64,000 nucleotides of DNA from Geosiphon pyriformis (lineage: Eukaryota > Glomeromycota > Glomeromycetes > Archaeosporales > Geosiphonaceae), in assembly GCA_016748015.1 (NCBI GenBank), contig JAAOMT010000664.1, forward strand, positions 1,723,569-1,787,568, written 5' to 3'. Position 1 is the first letter of the stretch. Each line of letters starts with the position of its first letter. Under the pieces are notes generated by a model, which was given only the letters and a program-made list of their open reading frames with translations, did no database searches and was not told the DNA's origin. Of the stretch, positions 22,491-35,250 are shown in pieces. Made by a program: the position numbers and the translations under genes.

Positions 22491-23930
22491 CTGTGTCTTC
22501 TTGGTTTGTCTTGGTTTCAAGATTTTTACATGATGTGATTCTTTCATCAGCATCTTTTGGTAATAATTTTATGGTAGAGGTCAATGATGTTTTGGTCTCA
22601 AGTCAATTCTCTAATGTTAAAAATAGTCTGCTGGAAATCTGATCAAATTCTATATCTGTTTTTACAGATGGATCTTTGAGAAGGCTTGATTCTAATGATG
22701 TGGCGTTTTTTCTTGAAGTCAGGTTGGGCATAGAGCTTAAGGTAGTGAGTCTTTTATCTTCAACAATGGCTGAATTATAGGCTGTTGCTCTAGTACTGGA
22801 GTGTATTCCTTTTTTTTGTTCAGTAGAGGTGTGTTTAGACAGTTAAGCTGCTTTGGATACATGTGTTTCAGAATTGAAAATGGGTGTTTTTGATTTTCGT
22901 AATTGCTGCTGAATAGAAAGGAGGCACATTGCAAATTTGGTTAATTAAAAGAACATTTCTGTGGTTTGGTCAAAAGTCAAAAGCCACTCTGGTGTGGTGG
23001 GTAACAATTGTGCAAATGTGTTAGCAGACATTTCTGTCCACTCCTCCTTGCTGCTGCTGACTAATGTGCATAAATGTTTTATAATGGCCAATAGCATGCT
23101 GATATCTGATAACATTTGACACTTCATTCATAATATTTTTAGATCTGTGAATCATGTATATTGGGAAATTAGTCCTGGTTCTAAGATTCTGTGTGGTTTT
23201 TTAGTGCATAACATTGATTGGATTAGGACTGTAGCCATTTGGCATCCGGATTTGGGCATGCTATCTGGGTCAACAAGTAGAGCTTCAGCTAGCTTGCATT
23301 CCTACTTTATGAAACTTGTGTATGACAGATTGCCCATCACAGTTAAGAAAAGACTTTATAACAAGGAATATCCTGACATTTTGTGCTTGCATTGTGGTGA
23401 AGTTGAATTCTCAGATTATGTGTTTACTTGCAGCAAGGAAGCTGTTTCCTGCAGTGTGATTTTGCTCAAATAAGTAGCAGTTTGGAGGTTTTTAGCTGGC
23501 TCTTGTCTCCTAGCATTTTCAGTGGTCCTAGAATCTCTTCTTTTGTGTGTGCATAACGTTGGCTTATATGTCCTTTTTTGCAAAGGCTTTGTGCTTGTAG
23601 GATGATTTAAGGAAGCTGTGTGAATATTTGAGAATCACAAAGAGACTGCCCAGATTCTTGTTGATTTTGTGCGAGACATGGAAATGCGACATTGTTCTGA
23701 GCTATAGGAGTTTAAATTCCAATTTAGAGCTGATATGGAGAAAAATAATTTGGTCAGTAATTCAGATGTATTACTTGTGGCATTGTGTGGCTCAGAACGG
23801 GGTTTATCAGATGGTACAGTTAAGCTGATTGGTACTGATGATTTCTTTGGGGTCAGTTTTGGTTTCCATAAGCCTTATTTGTTTTTTTTTGGTTTGGATA
23901 ATTTAACTACTGTTCTTATAAGTGTGTAGT
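22491..23930 (+). pseudogene. LINE-2 ORF2: RNase H and C-terminal zinc-binding domain
   Basis: RNase H follows RT at about 22640-23070: F-T-D-G-S-L with the first Asp kept, an M-A-E-L segment followed by a stop (Gln position), C-L-D-S with another stop, and K-S-H-S-G-V-V-G-N-N near the end. The domain removes the RNA strand during target-primed synthesis in I/Tad-like LINEs. A terminal domain at 23147-23473 has L-C-L-H-C-G-E-V-E-F-S-D-Y-V-F-T-C. The pattern is C-x2-C-...-H-x4-C with the His now Tyr. A last open part to 23928 resembles the C-terminus of LINE-3 ORF2. Confidence 0.78.
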
Positions 23931-24070
23931 ATTGCTTTGATTAATCCAAGTGATTAGTTACATATAGTAAATGTGTGAATCATATCTAGCTGGGATTCAT
24001 AGTTTTGATTCTGTATACTAGATAATGATTGGACTGCACTTGTTAAACTGTTAATAAAAAAAAAAAAAAA
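23931..24070 (+). other. LINE-2 3' UTR and poly(A) tail
   Basis: About 125 bases of 3' UTR followed by A16. The segment around 24018-24050 (TATACTAGATAATGATTGGACTGCA) is conserved in LINE-3 at 25450-25485 and recognisable in LINE-4 at 52584-52625, both in the opposite orientation. It is a candidate recognition region for the LINE reverse transcriptase. Confidence 0.75.
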
Positions 24071-24077
24071 CACCAAA

Positions 24078-25409
24078 TATTATTAAAAATTTTAGTTATT
24101 TTTTAATAATGTTATTAATATTATTTTGCTATTAATTTTATTATTAATAAAAGTTGTTGAATTTTTAATAAGCTAATTTATTTTTCAAAGTATTTTTCTA
24201 TACTTTAAATTATTATAACTATTAAGTTTTTAATAATATGTAATTACTTTGTTATAAAAGTTAACTGTTTTATAAGAAGTCTTAATTATAAGCTATTTAA
24301 ATAATATCATATAAAAAAAATATAAAAAAAAATATAAAAAGAATTATTTTTAGCTTAGATTTAAAATCAATTAAGTAATTATTAAAATTTGTAGTTAATT
24401 AATTTTAGAATATTAATTATAATTGTAAATTTGAATAGTAATAATTAGGAAAAAGTTAGATTTTTAAAATAAATTTTATTAAATTAATTTTTAAGAATTA
24501 ATTACTTGCTATAAAAATAGTTTTAAATTAATATATATTTTTTGAAAAAAAAATTTTTATATATAATTTATAGTATTATTTTATAATTTTACACTTTTTT
24601 TTATTAATATTTTAACAAATTAAAAATATATTTTGTTAAACTACAAGTTGTTTTTATAAATTATTAATTAAATAATAATATTTAATAATTTAATAAAATA
24701 ATAAATAATAATAATATATAATAATTAATAATAAAAATTATAAAAATAATTTTATGCTAATTAATGACTTAAATTTTTATTAATAACACTATATAAGTAC
24801 TAATTTATTGTTTTAACAATAAAAAAATTAATGTTTAAAGTTTGATTTAATTTTGTTTTAATTAAAACATCTGTATATAAATTAAAAATTATAATTAAAA
24901 AATTGTTTTTAAAAAGTAAATAAATTAAAAAAGCTAATTTGAAATTTTTAATTTTTAGCAACATATTTGACTAAAATATTATTTATAATAATAATAATAT
25001 TAAAGTCTACAAAACTTAAATTTAAATTTAAAAAATATATATATATATTATTAAACTTATTAATAATCTAAAATTTAATATAAACTTTTATTTTTATTTT
25101 TATAATAATTAATATTATATTGCTTATATTTTTATGTTATTAAATTATATTATTTTGTTTAGCAAAAATATTTATTTTTTTGATATTATATGTCTTAATT
25201 TTTTAAATAAAATTAGTTATTAAAAAAAATTAGAGCCAATATAGATAATTTAATTTTATTAAAACAAACTTTACAAGATTTTTAAATTCCAATATATTGG
25301 TTTTTAGACTACTAATTTTGGCAATAAAAATCTTGAACTATTTATATTTAAAAATAAAAATAACAAAAATATTTATAATTATATTTAAACTAATAATTAT
25401 AGTAAAAGC
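24078..25409. other. AT-rich spacer without recognisable genes
   Basis: About 1.3 kb of almost pure A+T with long homopolymer runs and a short (AT)n at 25038-25048. No ORF of note, no repeat boundary and no match to the other elements that I could follow. It may be decayed transposon sequence. Confidence 0.6.
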
Positions 25410-26999
25410 TTTAATTTTTTTTATTTTATTTATTAATATTAATAAATACAGTTCAACCACTATCTAATATACTGAAATAAACAAATAAATCAAATTAAAC
25501 ATAGTTTATGCATTTTTTATATGTGATCAGCCACTTAAACCAATCAAGACAATATTATACATCTATAAGAACTTTTGTATTATTGTTCAAATCAGAAAAA
25601 AACAAACATGACTTATGTAAACCAAAACTAACAGCAAAAAACTCAATAATACCAAGCAAATGAATTACTTCTTTAGATATTAAACTAGACAAACTACATG
25701 ACAAACTAGACACTATTTCTGTATTATAAACTATACTACTCTTTTCTATGTTTGCCTTAAACTTAGATCTTAATAATTACAATTTATTACAATACTCATC
25801 TACTAAATGGCAAATAAAGTCAATTACCACCAAAACAACTCTTTTTTTATTCTTAAAAATAGATACTGTTTCCTTTACTCATTTCTTAAAAACAAAATTC
25901 TTGCATAAAACTGTATAAACACCAATATATAAAGTATTTAAAGAGAAAATTTATAATATTGAGGATAACAATAAAGAGCATTTCCCTACTAAAGACTTCC
26001 ACAGGCCAATATGACCAGAAATAATATTAAAACACACAAAAACATTCTTTGAATAAATAAAAACATGATTAAGCAATTCAACATTACTATATATTAAGCA
26101 CAAAATCCCAGATAATCTTTGTTATATAGTTTTTTGCAAACAGCAACCAGCAATCTTCTATAGATGGTTTTTATTATATATGTATACAAAGCAACTGATT
26201 TTTTACTGGTAAACGTAACCAACAGTAAGAGTTCAGATGCCAAACTAAGACAGTACAATTCCAATTTACACACTGAATGAATAATCTGTTTAAAACATTC
26301 ATATCAGGACTTACTTTTCACAGAGCCTAACAAACAGCTTAGTAAACATCATAAACAAAATAGTGAGCATTGCCCAAAATTATCTAACCATCTGTCACAA
26401 AAATTTTTTCATGAATTTTAATAGATAAAGCCAGATGTGACTATACTGCCATACAGGCAAAAACATTGGCCTAATTATTATCAAAGTCTTCTGAATGGTC
26501 TTTTATTTTTATTTATCTTATAGAAATGTCTTTTAGCTTTATTAAATTAGCTACATAATGTCTCTCTACTCAATATTTGTTTCAAAAATCAGGCCAACAT
26601 AGATTGCATTCTGACAAGCATATATTCAAAACTGTCTGGCTATTCATATGTAAAACTATTGAACAAGATAAAGAAACATATTTTAAAACCAAGACAATTA
26701 CTTGTAATTCCAATTATATTAAAGACAAAAAATTATCCATTTTAATACCTACATCCAATCCAATATTAAAGAAGTAAGCTGCTGCTTTACTAGCAACTTT
26801 TAATATCTTCAGATCCTTCAATGAATCATCAGTATAAACATTAATTGCTCTAGCTCACATTTTATGTAATCACTCATGTATTTCTAAGAACTCATCTAAG
26901 CAAAAAAAGTCTGAACAGCCAAGTTATTGGCACTCTTATTATATTCCACAGAAAAATTGTTCATATATACTAAAGTTTTTTCAAACTACAGAGGTATTG

Positions 27000-29000
27000 G
27001 ATCTTTCAAACTTAACTTTTTTCAATACTAAAAAGTTTTTTAATTCATAATTAAACCATGCTTGTTCAGCAAAATATTTCTGAAAGCAAAACCAAAACAT
27101 TTTAAGAAATACATTATATCAAAATAATAAGCATTTCCCAAAATTCTGGATATCAGAAAATGGTCAGGTCTATGAAATGCATTAGGTAAATTATTGGCCA
27201 AAGAAGTTTCAGTGTCCAAAAAAAATCTTCACAACACTAGCCAAAAAGTTATTCTTTAGATCAACCTTTAACTTAACAAAAAACTGCAAAGAGTTTAAAA
27301 GTACTCACTCCAAAACTTGTAAATTCAAAATGTGGTACTCAAACAATTGGCCAAGAATTTCAACAGCATTAGAAAACTCAACTACTGAAGCAATTTTGAT
27401 TTCAGTCTAAATCTGCTTAAAAAACTTTAAATTATATAAAGATGGATGGTACAAAGCCTTATTAGAAAAGTTTTTTGGCAAGTTGGCCTTGGATCTAAGC
27501 TTTTTTTTTATCATAAAATTTTATTTGTGACATACACTTTTTGACATAAAGCTAAACTGTATTCAGTAATTAACTATAAACTGCAAAACTGCTAAAACTA
27601 AATAAGAAAACTGTTTATCCAACACTGTTTTTTTGAAGACCAAATTCAAAAAGAACTTGATATTCAAATGTGTCTTAGCAAAATTTGGCTTGAACAATCT
27701 CTTTATTGACAAAAAAATACCCAAATATCTGTAAAATACATCATGCTTAGCTATAGAAATCAGCCGACCACTAATACATAAAGAGGTTTCAGATATTCTT
27801 TGGTTAATAGGAATTATTATTGTTTTGTTGTTATTAATAAAAATGTTATTAATACTAAAAAATTTATTTACAATGTTCAAAATATATTGTGTTAAAATCT
27901 GCTTATTTCTTACTTATATTGTATCATTAACAAAAGCATCCATTACAAAGAATAAAAACTTGCTTTTACTAATTTCTACCTGATCTGTTTTTGTCACAAA
28001 ATTAGAGTTGATTCTATATTTTCACAAATGTTTATGTTTCTTGATCTTATATAATAAAAAATTATAAAAAATCCTCTAAAGAAATAGTGAAAAAATTTCA
28101 TCCTAATCTAGCCTATCATGTATCTTATAACTATTTAAAAGATCAAGTCAATTATTACTGTGTTAACTCTGTTTTTATAAATATTTCCAAAAAACCTGAT
28201 AAACTTATTATATATTTTGATATATTTTAAACTTGATTTCAAATGATGCCAATCAACTAAATCATAAGTTTTGCATATGTTTTATAGAACCAACCAGATT
28301 TTTCATTTTTTTCTAGAGTATCTTCTACTATTAAGCCAACAGTAAACAAGAAAACTAAGTTGAAGTATTTTTTAGGACTGAAAAATTATCTCTACAAAAG
28401 AATATTGAGCTTGTTACAAACAGACAAAATCCAATCTAATAGAATTTTGGACAAATTTTTCTTGCAGTTTCAATTAAAATAATAGGATAGGTGTTGGTCA
28501 AAATGCCATTTCATTTATAAGACTTGGGAATCATCAAGACCAAAAGCTCTTTCTTACAGATCTGGAACATTACCAAGCTTCAAATACAAATTTAACAGAA
28601 CCAAGAGACATTTTATCAATTTGTTACTACAGTGTTTTTATAACTTATTTGATATGTTAAAAAAATTAACAGTTTTGCTATTAGGCAATTTACTTATCAC
28701 CAAAACCAATTTTCTCCAAGCTAATGTTATTCATAATACCAGAAAATGCATTGTTCTTTATGTGCTCCAAAAATATATATTAATAAGTCCACAAATCGGA
28801 CAGAACCAAAAAAATTATTGTTCAATTTATCATAATATTGTTAATCTCAGACTTTATTTCCTCTGGTTCCAAAATCAATTCTTCTTTAATTACCAAATAA
28901 TTCAAAACAACTTTGCAAAAATATTACTCCAGAACACTTTTTATTATGCTTCCCTTATTTGAACTGAAATTTTTTATATACTTTTTAATTGCTCTCTTGA
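27000..29000 (-). pseudogene. LINE-3 reverse transcriptase relic
   Basis: The best frame is 27880-27563, which aligns with LINE-2 at about 21617-21940 (I-N-N-I-F-I-N-N-N-K-T, I-P-I-N-Q-R, S-I-A-K, D-K-Q-F-S-Y-L-V-L-A-V). The catalytic box lies upstream at 27930-27912 and reads F-V-N-D-T-I, again with Asn for the first Asp. The rest is broken by many stops. Confidence 0.78.
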
Positions 29001-29433
29001 TGGCTATATCTTTAGCAACTTCTGATTTATAATACTTGAACTTCTTATATCTTTTTTTAATTAATGACAATTGTTTAATAGTTTCCATTAAAAATGTATT
29101 ATTCTGAACTATAAAATCAATTATAAAAGTTTTTTTGCTGTTAATTGTCTACTATTTTTTGAAAAAGTGTACATACCTAGATTTGTTGTCTACTTTCAAT
29201 TCTCTTACAATCTTGACCACTTGTAATTTTAGCCCAAAAAACTTTGATAACTGCTTATTTTTTAAACACTCAAACTTACTAAACCAATGTTTAATAAAAG
29301 TAGCATCAGCTGAACTCATCATTATCTTTTTTATCTTATTCTACATGGCATTCAAATTGCCAAGAGCTTTTGCATCCAAAAATTTATCTATTATTATTGA
29401 AAGTCTGGTTGAAATGCACTCCTTAAAATAGAT

Positions 29434-30200
29434 CTATTTGGTACTATTTGCATCTTTGATATTGAACTTCCAGCAATTCTTGTTTGTCTGTTTACAAATA
29501 TTATTTAGGTTTGTATTCAAAAGACCTCTTAACCTAATTAAAACCAAAACTGTCTTATAATTCATGTCAAAAAATTCAGACACAGAGCCAATCTCATGCA
29601 CTAAAACTATTGATAACAAATTTTTACTAATAAAAATATAGTCAATAATCTTTTTAGCTTCTCTGAAGTTATTTCAAGTAGGAATTTTAGCTAAAGAGTG
29701 TTTTTTAAATAAATTAATCAAACCCAAATCTGAATACTTCTTGAAGCTTATATTTTTTCTAGAACTATTTTTATTGAAATTACTACTCAGAACCATAAAA
29801 GAGCTAGAATTTACTACTTTGGAAATTATGGAGTTAATACTTAAAGCTTGGCCAAACTGTACACTAATAGATATACCAATATATAAATTCAGAATTGTAA
29901 CTAAAAGCTTGTATTTAAACAAAAAATGTATTGAAATCAACCAACTCAGAATCTTATTCACTTTTAACACATGTCAAACTAGAGAACTATTTATGATTAT
30001 GGCAATATTAACACTAAAAAAGCTTTTATTTAAACCAGAAGTAAAAATTCGAATCTTATTAAACTTATTTATGATTTATGGTCTAATTTTAGATCTTAAT
30101 TTTGTTTTAGTAATAATAAAAATCATGTTATCTGAATCCATATGCCAACAAACAATGTTTTTCTGCTTGGCAGGAACATTAAGACCTCTAACATTGCAAG
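29434..30200 (-). pseudogene. LINE-3 endonuclease relic
   Basis: Pieces 29970-29674 and 29619-29434 correspond to the APE-like domain. The GDFN motif reads S-S-N-F-N. The A-L-S-I-N-S-I-I-S-K-V-V-N-S-S segment matches LINE-2 IEVNSFVAKALNSS. The region is strongly AT-shifted. Confidence 0.72.
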
Positions 30201-30224
30201 TAGCAATCTTCTAAATCAGATCTG

Positions 30225-31946
30225 TTATTTAAAAGAAGAATCTTTTATATTTAAGCTAAAATTGACTACTTTAGTCATTAGACTCATAACTATAGTTAAC
30301 AAATTATTTATATATACTTTCAACTTAGAAACAATTGATGTATCAAGAACTACCATTCTCACTACAGTTTTATGACTAATGACTGTACTCAAACCCTTAC
30401 TTATTACTATATCTATTTTTTGATTCTGTAACAAAAAGGTTATTAATGGCTGACATTCAAAAATAGGCTGGAAAACTATTAATCCAAGTGCATTCAACCT
30501 TTTAACCAGCTTGTTAATCTTCTTTGTAAAGCTGGCAAGACTGCACTTAAAAGTGACAAATCTATTACTCATATACAAAAACACCAGTGGAAAAAGTTTA
30601 ACATCCAAAGATAAATTAGCACCAAAAAAACCAAAGGCACTATGCAAGAAAAAGAACCACAACAATTTAAGCCCAAGTTTTTTCTCCAAAAGACACTAAA
30701 TGGACAATTAGCACTTGTTTTTTCTTATAAATATTAGCCAAACAAATCTGATCCTGCAAAATTACCAACTGTTTACTGTAACTACCAGAATTTCTACTTA
30801 TAGAACATACACTAAAAACATAACTGAATTGTTTACATTGAGCACAACAAGCCAAAAAAAGACCAATTCAACACAAATTCACATTCTTAAAAACCAAAAT
30901 AAAACCAATAACAGCAATTTTAAATGTCTTATCAGCAAAACAAATTACAGCACACCTGTTATACACATATAAGTTTGAATTATGACCAATAAAACAAGTT
31001 TTCTTATTATATGATTTCAATAAACCAGAAAAATTATGAGTATTGGTGCCAACTAACAAAGTATATAACAAAGTTTAATATAAATTCTTAGATATTCATG
31101 ACTGTTTATTATTAATTACTAAAGCCACATACACAAAATTTTTTCTTATGAAAACTGATTATTTAAAAGCAACCAAACTGGCAATATTTGATGATTCAAA
31201 TTTTACCAAGGCTTTTTGTTAAAGACCAATTAATTATAATTTAATTAAAACAATCTTACCAAATTTCGAGAAAGCTAATTTTACTGCTAATTTGAAAAGA
31301 TCTACTGAGATCTTCTTAATGATCATCTCCCAATCTGTGCAGTCATTTGTTTTTCTTATATCATTATTAACCAGAATCTTCTTACTAATAGCCATCTTTT
31401 TAGCTTTTTTCAAATTCAACTCAGATATAAAAGAAGATCTGATTATTCCTGAAAATTTTGAGAGAGTAAAAGCTCTTCCAAAACCATTCACATTATAAAA
31501 ATCTTTTTGACATATAGTAATTTATTACCACTAGTTTTGTTAAAAACAACAAACAACTCAATATCCAAAGCAAACAATTTTGCCAAATTAAAACTTCATT
31601 TTTCCAAAACACATAATCTGACTAATAGAAGCAGTTTAAAATTATCAAACTTAAGTAACAAAAGCATTAAAATGTTATTGTTATCATTCAAATCTATAAA
31701 TAAAAAAGTTTTTGGTGGGTGGTCTAACATATATGTCTGAGTGTGAATTTTCTGTAGTGTGATATCATCCATATTATTTTTTATTATTAAATTATTTGAA
31801 TTAGCATAACTTGTTTTCTTGACAACCATATTTTTCATATTTTCTACATTTAAAAGATTACTAATACTGTTAGCTTTGCTATCAACTTTGCTATTCCAAA
31901 ACACTACAGAATTTCTATTAAAGATACCAATATTTTTAAGACACAA
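30225..31946 (-). pseudogene. LINE-3 ORF1 relic
   Basis: Pieces 31946-31596, 31491-31234, 31071-30868, 30855-30667 and 30689-30225 follow LINE-1 ORF1 in order. The RRM-like block (M-I-I-K-K-I-S-V-D-L), LLYTLLVGTNTH and a zinc-knuckle remnant (C-A-Q-C-K-Q-F-S-Y-V-F-S-V-C, His replaced by Tyr) are visible. Confidence 0.75.
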
Positions 31947-32210
31947 AAGGCAGCAGATAAGTTAACTATATTAATATCTGTATTAAGCTTCTTTAGTTTC
32001 TTATAAGATGTATTGCAGAAGTAAACACTCTCCATACATTTTTTTTTATGCTCAAACAAATCTCCAAACCAGCTAAACCTAAACCAAAACCACTAACAAA
32101 AGAGCTTATTAGATTTATTACAACAAAAAAAAGTAAGTTAGAAGAAATAATTAGAGGAATACAAAAGAGAAAAAGAGAAAGGACTAATCAAAACTTTGAA
32201 AATTCTTTGC

Positions 32211-34929
32211 TTTTGTCATGACCAAAAAATTGACAAAACAGAAAATTTTTTTAAATTAAAGCTTTAATTATATTAAAAAAAATTAACAATTTATTTAATT
32301 TGCAAAACAACTTAGAATTTAATTAATTAAAAGTTTTAAAGATATTTTAAAATATTTAAACAACTTTATTAGAAAATAGATAATAAAAAACTATTAAAAA
32401 ATATATTAAAATATTTATTATTATTAATTTAAATTCAAATATGTTTTTAAAAAATATTAGTTAAATAATAAAAACTGTTTTTTTAATATAAATAAATATT
32501 AATTTATTCTTATCAAAATTTAAAAAAAAACTTTTTAATCTTAATTTTAAAAAATAAAGCTATATTTAATTTATATGCCAAATTTTTTATATATTTAACA
32601 CAAAAAAGTTTAATCTAGTTTAATTTAAATTACAATTTTTAATAATTAAAATTACAATTAAAGTTAATATTAATTTTTTTTGAATTTAAAACAAATAATA
32701 ACATATTTTATATAAGTATATATAATTGATTGTAATTAATTATACAAGTTTTAACTTTAAAAATTTTCGCAGATTATGTGTAATTGTTTTTATTAAAAAA
32801 GTATAAAATAAAGTTTTATTATTATTTTTAATATTTTATAAAGATTTATTAATATTAGTTTTAGTTATATATATTGTATTTTTTTAATTAAAATAAATTA
32901 TTTAAAAACCAAATAATTAATCTAATTATAATTATTAAACTTTATTAATATTTTTTATTATAGGTTTATTAATTATATAATTAATTCAATAATTTTAAAC
33001 TTAAAAAGTACAGTATATATAATTTTTAATATTTTTACAGAAATATCTTTAATTATTGCTGTTTAATTTATATATTATTATAGATTACTTAAAATTAATG
33101 TCTCTAATTATATTATTGTTATTAATTAAATCTGTAGTTTTTATTAAATTAGATTTGAAAATAAAAGTTACATAAACAATTTTACTAAATTTTAAAAAAA
33201 AAAATTTTCAAAATTATTAATACTTAAAAACAACTTTTTAATTAATTTTAACTTATTTTGAAAAATTTGTCATTAATTATTAGAAAATTAATATTTAAAA
33301 CAAAAAACTTATAAATACATTTATTTTAATCTTGAAAAAAAAAGTACTAAAATTATTATTATTATTTTTAAAGTTGATTTTACTTAAAAACTTTGTAATT
33401 ATTATGTAAGTTTTAATTTTTAATGCTTTTAAAATAGTATTCATATTTTTTTTTTTTTATTTTTTTTTTATTAATATTAGTAATAATTTTTTTTATTAAA
33501 TAAAATTTATTTATATCAATATTTTTTATTTTTGTTATATTATTAATATTAATATTACTCAAATTACTAATTAAAACAATTATTAAATAAAAAAAAGCCA
33601 ATATTATTGTTATTAAGTTTTAAAAAATTTTTGTTAATATAGCCAGAATTCAAACTTTTAGTATTTTTATTAAAACTTATAGCACTACCAAATTTGGTAG
33701 TAATCTTATATTTATATAAAAAATATATAAAAGTATTAAATTAAATATTAAAAACTATAATAATAATAAATAAAAATTTTCTTCAAAAAAAAACTTTTAG
33801 AAAATTATAGATAAAAAAAATTAGTTTTTAATAATTTGCATTTTTTTATTTTAAGTACATAAAAAATTTATATAATAATAATTTTACAAAAATTTAGTTT
33901 TAATAAAAAAATATTATATTACTTATTAATTATCAAATAATTATATTAATATAAATATTAAAATTAAAATTAAAGTTTATAAGTCAATATTATTAATATT
34001 AATTAAATTTATTATTATAATATTAATATTAAAATACGTTTTTAAAAAAAATTCATATAAATAAATAAATAAATATATATATATATGCAAATTAAAAACA
34101 AAATTTAACAGACTAAACTTTTAAATAAGTATTATATAAAAAAACACAAGATTACTAAAATAAATTTAAACAAAAAACTAATTATTAATCAAGTAAAAAT
34201 AAAAACTTCTTTTAAAAATTTTAAATATTAAATTAATAAACTAAATAATTATTATTTAAACAAGTATTATTTATAAAATCTTAAAAGTTTTTTTAAAAAT
34301 TATAATAACATATTTATTTTAATAATAATTATTAATTTATTTACTATGTTTATAAATACTTAAAAAATATTTGCCTAAAAATCTGGTTAATAATATAAAT
34401 TAATACAAAACAATTTCAATATAGTATCTTAATTTATAAATAAAAATTGATACTATAAGAACAATAAATTTAAATATTTATATAATAAAAATACTGTATT
34501 ATAAACTATTAGTTGTAGTTTACAAAATATATTATAACAAATATTTAAGTATTATATAAATTAATATAAAAATCAAATTATTAAATTATGTATTTATTTA
34601 TATTGCTAATATATATATTAAATTAGATATTGTTTATAAATATATAACTACATAATTTAAAGATTTTAATAAATTAAAAATTATTACTTAAGAATATTAA
34701 TTTGGTTTCTATAAAACAGATTTATATGGTTTCAACAAAAAGTTTTATGTTTAAAAGTTGGTATGGCAAAATCTTAAAAGTTTTCAAATTTACCAAATTA
34801 ATAATCAAAGAAATTGTGAAATTTATATAATTTTTTGTAATTATACATAAAAAAAGTATGAATAACAACAACTAAGATAAAAATAAAACATAAAAAACAT
34901 AATATAATCTAAAAAAAGATTAAAATAAT
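32211..34929. other. AT-rich desert
   Basis: About 2.7 kb of A+T with many homopolymers, a (TAAA)n/(AT)n microsatellite at about 34057-34086 and no recognisable gene. Fragments may be decayed retrotransposons, but I could not align them. Confidence 0.6.
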
Positions 34930-35250
34930 TAGCTATAATGCGGCTGGCAAATTATATACTGTTATTTTGGAAAATAAAATCATGTTTAGAATGGGTTATC
35001 TAAATTATTCTGGTTATATTAACAAGCTAAAATTTTATTTATCTGTTTATAAGTATTTAATAAAGAATATGCATATAGTAAAGGTGGTTGGAAAATTTTC
35101 AAATCGTGTATAATGTTGTCTTAATTGGCTTGAATGGCTGGTTACATGCAAAAAAAAAGCATAAACTGTGTTTATATAAGATGATTAAATTTTATGTAAA
35201 TAGATAACACTTTATTAAGCAATAAAATAATAATAATAATAATAATTATA
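34930..35250 (+). mobile_element. LINE 3'-end relic (plus strand)
   Basis: The part 35105-35165 matches the conserved LINE 3' tail: TTGTCTTAATTGGCTTGAA, then TGGCTGGTTACATG and GCATAAACTGTG. The same block is found reversed in LINE-3 (25499-25560) and LINE-4 (52640-52700). It ends in an (AAT)n tract at 35227-35248 that could be a degenerated A tail. Upstream of 35000 no coding frame can be recognised. Confidence 0.62.

Larger units (their letters stand above)
17304..24077 (+). mobile_element. LINE-2: full-length non-LTR retrotransposon with poly(A) and target duplication
   Basis: The body is 17311-24070 (about 6.76 kb), ending in 15 or more A residues. CACCAAA occurs directly before (17304-17310) and directly after the tail (24071-24077), a 7-bp target-site duplication, so both ends are defined. 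The order is a short 5' leader, ORF1 with CCHC region, ORF2 with APE endonuclease, RT, RNase H and a zinc-binding tail, and a 3' UTR. It aligns with LINE-1 and LINE-3. ORF1 and ORF2 are separated by an ATGA stop/start overlap at 19253-19256. It has moderate base composition but dozens of stops. Confidence 0.93.
25410..32210 (-). mobile_element. LINE-3: heavily AT-decayed non-LTR retrotransposon
   Basis: A full-length relative of LINE-1 and LINE-2 on the minus strand. The T-rich tract at about 25411-25440 is the poly(A) tail, and 25450-25560 is the conserved 3' tail. The zinc-binding and RNase H region lies at about 26000-26950 (T-D-D-S-L near 26830), RT at 27000-29000, endonuclease at 29434-30200 and ORF1 at 30225-31946. 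The 5' end lies near 32200. Nearly every codon has shifted to A/T-rich alternatives and stops are frequent, so it is the oldest or most strongly mutated of the three long LINEs. The ends are approximate; I could not identify a target duplication. Confidence 0.83.

Noticed and set aside
32211-34929. Centromere or origin in the AT-rich desert
   Set aside because: High A+T alone is not evidence; no repeat architecture was visible, and decayed transposons explain the composition.
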